Below, one piece after another: positions 8,017 through 9,741 of a DNA stretch of 9,741 nt. The notes beneath the pieces were generated by a model. It ran no database searches. It saw nothing but the letters and a program-made list of their open reading frames with translations, and was not told where the DNA came from. This DNA comes from an uncultured Holophagaceae bacterium. Lineage in GTDB: Bacteria > Acidobacteriota > Holophagae > Holophagales > Holophagaceae. The stretch lies in NCBI GenBank assembly GCA_903876615.1, contig CAIRAS010000164.1, positions 1 through 9,741 on the forward strand, written 5' to 3'. Position 1 is the stretch's first letter. Each line of letters begins with the position of its first letter. A program made the position numbers and the translations under genes.

Positions 8017-8472
8017 GTGCGCAACCGCCTCGCCATCTCTGCCCTTGCCCTGATCCTGGCGCTGCCCCTGGGGGCCCAGCCCGCCGAGCGGGCCAAGGCC
8101 GAGGCCCTGGTGAAGGAGGGCATCGCCTTCCTGAAGGCCAACAGCAAGGAGGCTTTCATCGCCGAGGTCCAGAAGGGCTCGGGCCGCTTCCATGCCAAGC
8201 CCGGCAACCCGCTCTACCTCTTTGTCTACGACCTGAACGGGGTGGTGGTGGCCCATGGCGCCGAGGCCAACCTGCTGGGCGTGAACCGCCTCAACGTCAA
8301 GGATCCGGACGGCAAGCAGTACATCAAGGAGAACCTCGCTGTGGCCCAGAAGAAAGGTGGCGGCTGGTCCGACTACAAGCGCATGAACCCCGATACCCGC
8401 AAGATCGAGCAGAAGACCTCGTTCTGCCTGGCCGACAGCGGCCTCGTGGTGGGCTGCGGGATCTACAAGTAG
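8017..8472 (+). CDS. Secreted single-Cache-domain protein
   Basis: A 151-residue protein with a Sec signal peptide: positive MRNR, hydrophobic core to about residue 18, probable cleavage after A20 (LGA|Q). The mature part is a single Cache fold of the sCache_2 type: a long helix (about 24-58), then the strand 'YLFVYDLNGVVVAH' (67-80), NLLGVN, DPDGKQYIKE (96-105), GGGWSDYKRMNPD (114-126) and the terminal GCGIYK, all typical of stand-alone bacterial Cache proteins. Such domains bind small ligands outside the cytoplasm; here it is free in the periplasm, with no kinase or chemotaxis domain attached. C137 and C147 could form a disulfide. The start is GTG with a strong ribosome site. It is divergent from the CHASE kinase and ends 1 nt from the convergent SDR. 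A partner role with the kinases is inference. Confidence 0.88.
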   Translation: MRNRLAISALALILALPLGAQPAERAKAEALVKEGIAFLKANSKEAFIAEVQKGSGRFHAKPGNPLYLFVYDLNGVVVAHGAEANLLGVNRLNVKDPDGKQYIKENLAVAQKKGGGWSDYKRMNPDTRKIEQKTSFCLADSGLVVGCGIYK

Positions 8473-8473
8473 C

Positions 8474-9298
8474 TCAATTCAGCCGATAGGCCCGGCGCAG
8501 GATCCGCTCCCAGAGGGCCTCGGGGAGGATGGCCCGCAGCTTGCCCGCCCAGAAGGCATCCTTGCCGATGACCACTCGCCGGGGCGGCACCGCGGCGTTC
8601 AGCGCGTTGACGATGCGCCGGGCGCAGGGCTCCGCGTCCATGGCGTAGCGGTCGGCCCGTTCCTGCCGCACGGCCATGTGGCGGGCCAGGACCTTCTCCC
8701 ACCGGGTGCCCCGGCCCCGCTCCGGCAGGTCCCCCCACATCTGGGCCAGGGTCTGCCGGAAGGCCGTGCGAATCGCGCCGGGCTCCACCAGCACCACCGC
8801 CACCTCGCGGCCCACCTCCAGGCGCAGGCTCTCCGCCAAGGCCACCACCGCGTGCTTGGAGGCGTTGTAGGCCCCCGCCAGGGGAATGGACAGGCGCCCC
8901 AGCATGGACGCCACCTGCAGGATGCGGGCGCCGCGTTCTCGCCGCAGCAGGGGCAGGAAGGCGTTCGTGACCATCTGCAGGCCGATGACATTCGTCTCGA
9001 ACTGGGCCCGCAGCTCCTCGGCGCGCAGCAGCTCCAGGGGGCCGACCTGGCCATAGCCCGCGTTGTTCACCAGGGCCTTCAGCCGCAGGTCCGCGCAGGC
9101 CTCCACGGCCGCTGCGATGCTGGCCGCATCGGTCACATCCAGGGCCAGCACCCGCAGGTCCTCGCCCGGCGGCAGGTCCGCGAGGGTCTCCGTCCGCCGC
9201 GCCGTGGCCACCACACCCCAGCCCGCCAGGCGGCAGAGCGGCACCAGGGCCCGCCCGATGCCCGTCGAACAACCCGTGATCAAGACCCAGTGGCGCAT
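8474..9298 (-). CDS. SDR family NAD(P)-dependent oxidoreductase
   Basis: Classical short-chain dehydrogenase/reductase, 274 residues, cytosolic. Rossmann cofactor motif TGCSTGIG (8-15); basic ATARR (31-35) after the second strand, which favours NADPH; D54 in ALDVTD; NNAG (78-81); catalytic tetrad N103, S131, Y144 and K148 (YNASK); PG at 173-174 and a variable C-terminal substrate region. All catalytic residues are present, so it should reduce or oxidise a carbonyl/alcohol pair. Overall form resembles the retinol/17-beta-hydroxysteroid dehydrogenase-like branch, but the substrate cannot be read from sequence. Start ATG 9298 puts the cofactor motif at the normal distance from the N-terminus; the upstream ribosome site is weak. 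It follows the prenyltransferase by 81 nt on the same strand and may be co-transcribed, though a strong hairpin lies between. Its stop is 1 nt from the convergent Cache gene. Confidence 0.92.
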   Translation of the reverse strand: MRHWVLITGCSTGIGRALVPLCRLAGWGVVATARRTETLADLPPGEDLRVLALDVTDAASIAAAVEACADLRLKALVNNAGYGQVGPLELLRAEELRAQFETNVIGLQMVTNAFLPLLRRERGARILQVASMLGRLSIPLAGAYNASKHAVVALAESLRLEVGREVAVVLVEPGAIRTAFRQTLAQMWGDLPERGRGTRWEKVLARHMAVRQERADRYAMDAEPCARRIVNALNAAVPPRRVVIGKDAFWAGKLRAILPEALWERILRRAYRLN

Positions 9299-9319
9299 AG
9301 CAGCTATCTTTTCACACTC

Positions 9320-9354
9320 TGAGAATCAGGGCGCCGCGGGCGCCCTGATTCTCA
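9320..9354. repeat. Perfect 16-bp inverted repeat, possible terminator hairpin
   Basis: The arms 9320-9335 and 9339-9354 are exact reverse complements (TGAGAATCAGGGCGCC and its complement) around a 3-nt GCG loop. It sits 25 nt after the prenyltransferase stop and 21 nt before the SDR start. The stem is very stable but no T-run follows in either direction, so it is not a standard intrinsic terminator. It could be a processing or attenuation hairpin, or a dispersed palindromic repeat. Confidence 0.8.
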
Positions 9355-9358
9355 TGGG

Positions 9359-9371
9359 CCGCCTGCGGCGG
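9359..9371. repeat. Small GC hairpin after the prenyltransferase stop
   Basis: CCGCC (9359-9363), TGC loop, GGCGG (9367-9371). On the minus strand it begins 8 nt after the prenyltransferase stop codon and is followed directly by the larger inverted repeat, giving two stacked hairpins in the intercistronic gap. A T-run precedes it on the minus strand rather than follows, so it does not look like an intrinsic terminator. Confidence 0.45.
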
Positions 9372-9379
9372 GAAAAGAC

Positions 9380-9741
9380 TCAGCAGACGATGGCCAGGAG
9401 GCCCACGAGATAAAAGCTGAAGTCCACGCTGAGCTCGAAGCGGGTGCGGCCGGTGGTGAAGCGCTCGTGGAACAGCCACAGGTAGAGCACCGGGTAGGCC
9501 GAGCACAGCACCAGCACCAGCGCCACGGCCAGGGGGTGGCCCTGGTTGCGGTTCTGGAAGGTGAGCCAGAGGGTGCCCGCCAGCAGGGCGCCCAGCAGTG
9601 CCAGCAGGATGACCTTGGTGGCGGCCTTGCCCAGGAAGATCGGCAGGGTCTCCTTGCCGATGATCTGGTCGTTCTGCATGTCGCGGATCTCGTAGATCAC
9701 CGTGCGGACGAAGGCCAGGACCCCCACCAGGAAGGCCGCCG
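9380..9741 (-). CDS. UbiA family prenyltransferase, C-terminal fragment (start beyond window)
   Basis: C-terminal 119 residues of a multi-pass membrane prenyltransferase. The frame is open to the window edge, so the internal GTG at 9727 is not the real start. It carries the second Asp-rich motif of UbiA proteins, RDMQNDQ with D20 and D24 of the visible part (DxxxD, which binds Mg-diphosphate), followed by the typical GKETLPIFLGK. Three hydrophobic segments follow: around VILLALLGALLAG, LAVALVLVLCSAYPVLYL and FSFYLVGLLAIVC. Such enzymes transfer an isoprenoid chain to an aromatic or lipid acceptor in quinone, haem or archaeal-type lipid synthesis. The first Asp motif and acceptor-side residues are outside the window, so the specific reaction cannot be assigned. 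The SDR lies downstream on the same strand. Confidence 0.88.
   Translation of the reverse strand, partial: AAFLVGVLAFVRTVIYEIRDMQNDQIIGKETLPIFLGKAATKVILLALLGALLAGTLWLTFQNRNQGHPLAVALVLVLCSAYPVLYLWLFHERFTTGRTRFELSVDFSFYLVGLLAIVC

Noticed and set aside
7452..8489. Plus-strand open frame of 345 codons crossing the divergent region and the Cache gene
   Set aside because: It runs in a different frame from the Cache gene, is Arg/Pro/Gly-rich, lacks a ribosome site and crosses the kinase start.
4910..9380. Shared 10-mer GGAAAAGACT at 4910-4919 and 9371-9380, both in or near gene gaps
   Set aside because: Ten-base matches are expected by chance in a window of this size, and the flanks do not align.
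9380..9727. GTG at 9727 as the start of a 115-residue protein
   Set aside because: The frame stays open to the window edge and the homology begins in the middle of a UbiA protein, so the gene is cut by the window and not naturally short.
1..9741. Mobile element, CRISPR array, tRNA or toxin-antitoxin genes
   Set aside because: No terminal repeats, transposase motifs, spaced direct repeats, cloverleaf or small paired genes were seen on either strand.

Overview
The window is GC-rich, densely coding bacterial chromosome. It has no phage, insertion sequence, CRISPR array, rRNA or tRNA that I can see. Gene content and the style of the hybrid kinases (PocR and CHASE sensors, AHDxNN-type histidine motifs, fused C-terminal receivers) fit an environmental Gram-negative such as Acidobacteriota (Holophagae/Geothrix-like) or a deltaproteobacterial-type lineage. 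That placement is inference and low confidence.

Layout. Positions 1-1938 (minus) hold the N-terminal 646 codons of DNA polymerase I; the end of the polymerase domain lies outside the window. Two large hybrid sensor histidine kinases follow on the same strand. The one at 2049-4892 is cytosolic, with a PocR sensor, three PAS domains, a kinase core and a receiver. The one at 4934-7618 is membrane-bound, with a periplasmic CHASE sensor, one PAS domain, a kinase core and a receiver. Transcription would run from the CHASE kinase through the PocR kinase (41-nt gap) towards polA (110-nt gap). A 398-nt divergent intergenic region (7619-8016) separates the CHASE kinase from a small plus-strand gene (8017-8472) for a secreted single-Cache-domain protein. 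One nucleotide beyond its stop ends a convergent short-chain dehydrogenase/reductase (8474-9298, minus). Upstream of that, across a gap with a perfect 16-bp inverted repeat, is the C-terminal part of a UbiA-family prenyltransferase (9380-9741, minus, cut by the window edge).

How the genes may work together. The two kinases and the divergent secreted Cache protein look like a small-molecule sensing neighbourhood: periplasmic CHASE, cytosolic PocR and a free periplasmic Cache module. No DNA-binding regulator, HPt protein or enzyme-output receiver is visible, so the phosphorelay target must lie elsewhere. polA is housekeeping, and its link to the kinases may be only positional. The UbiA and SDR genes may be co-transcribed and could act in isoprenoid, quinone or lipid metabolism, but no substrate can be read from the sequence.

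Most notable non-coding signals: a foldable leader-like segment (7851-7960) upstream of the Cache gene with competing pairings; the 16-bp perfect hairpin at 9320-9354 with no U-tract on either side; and a roughly 100-bp patch of atypical codon use in polA (about 235-335) containing a perfect 10-bp inverted repeat. I found no clear evidence of a wholly new system; the best candidate for follow-up is the sensor cluster with its structured leader.
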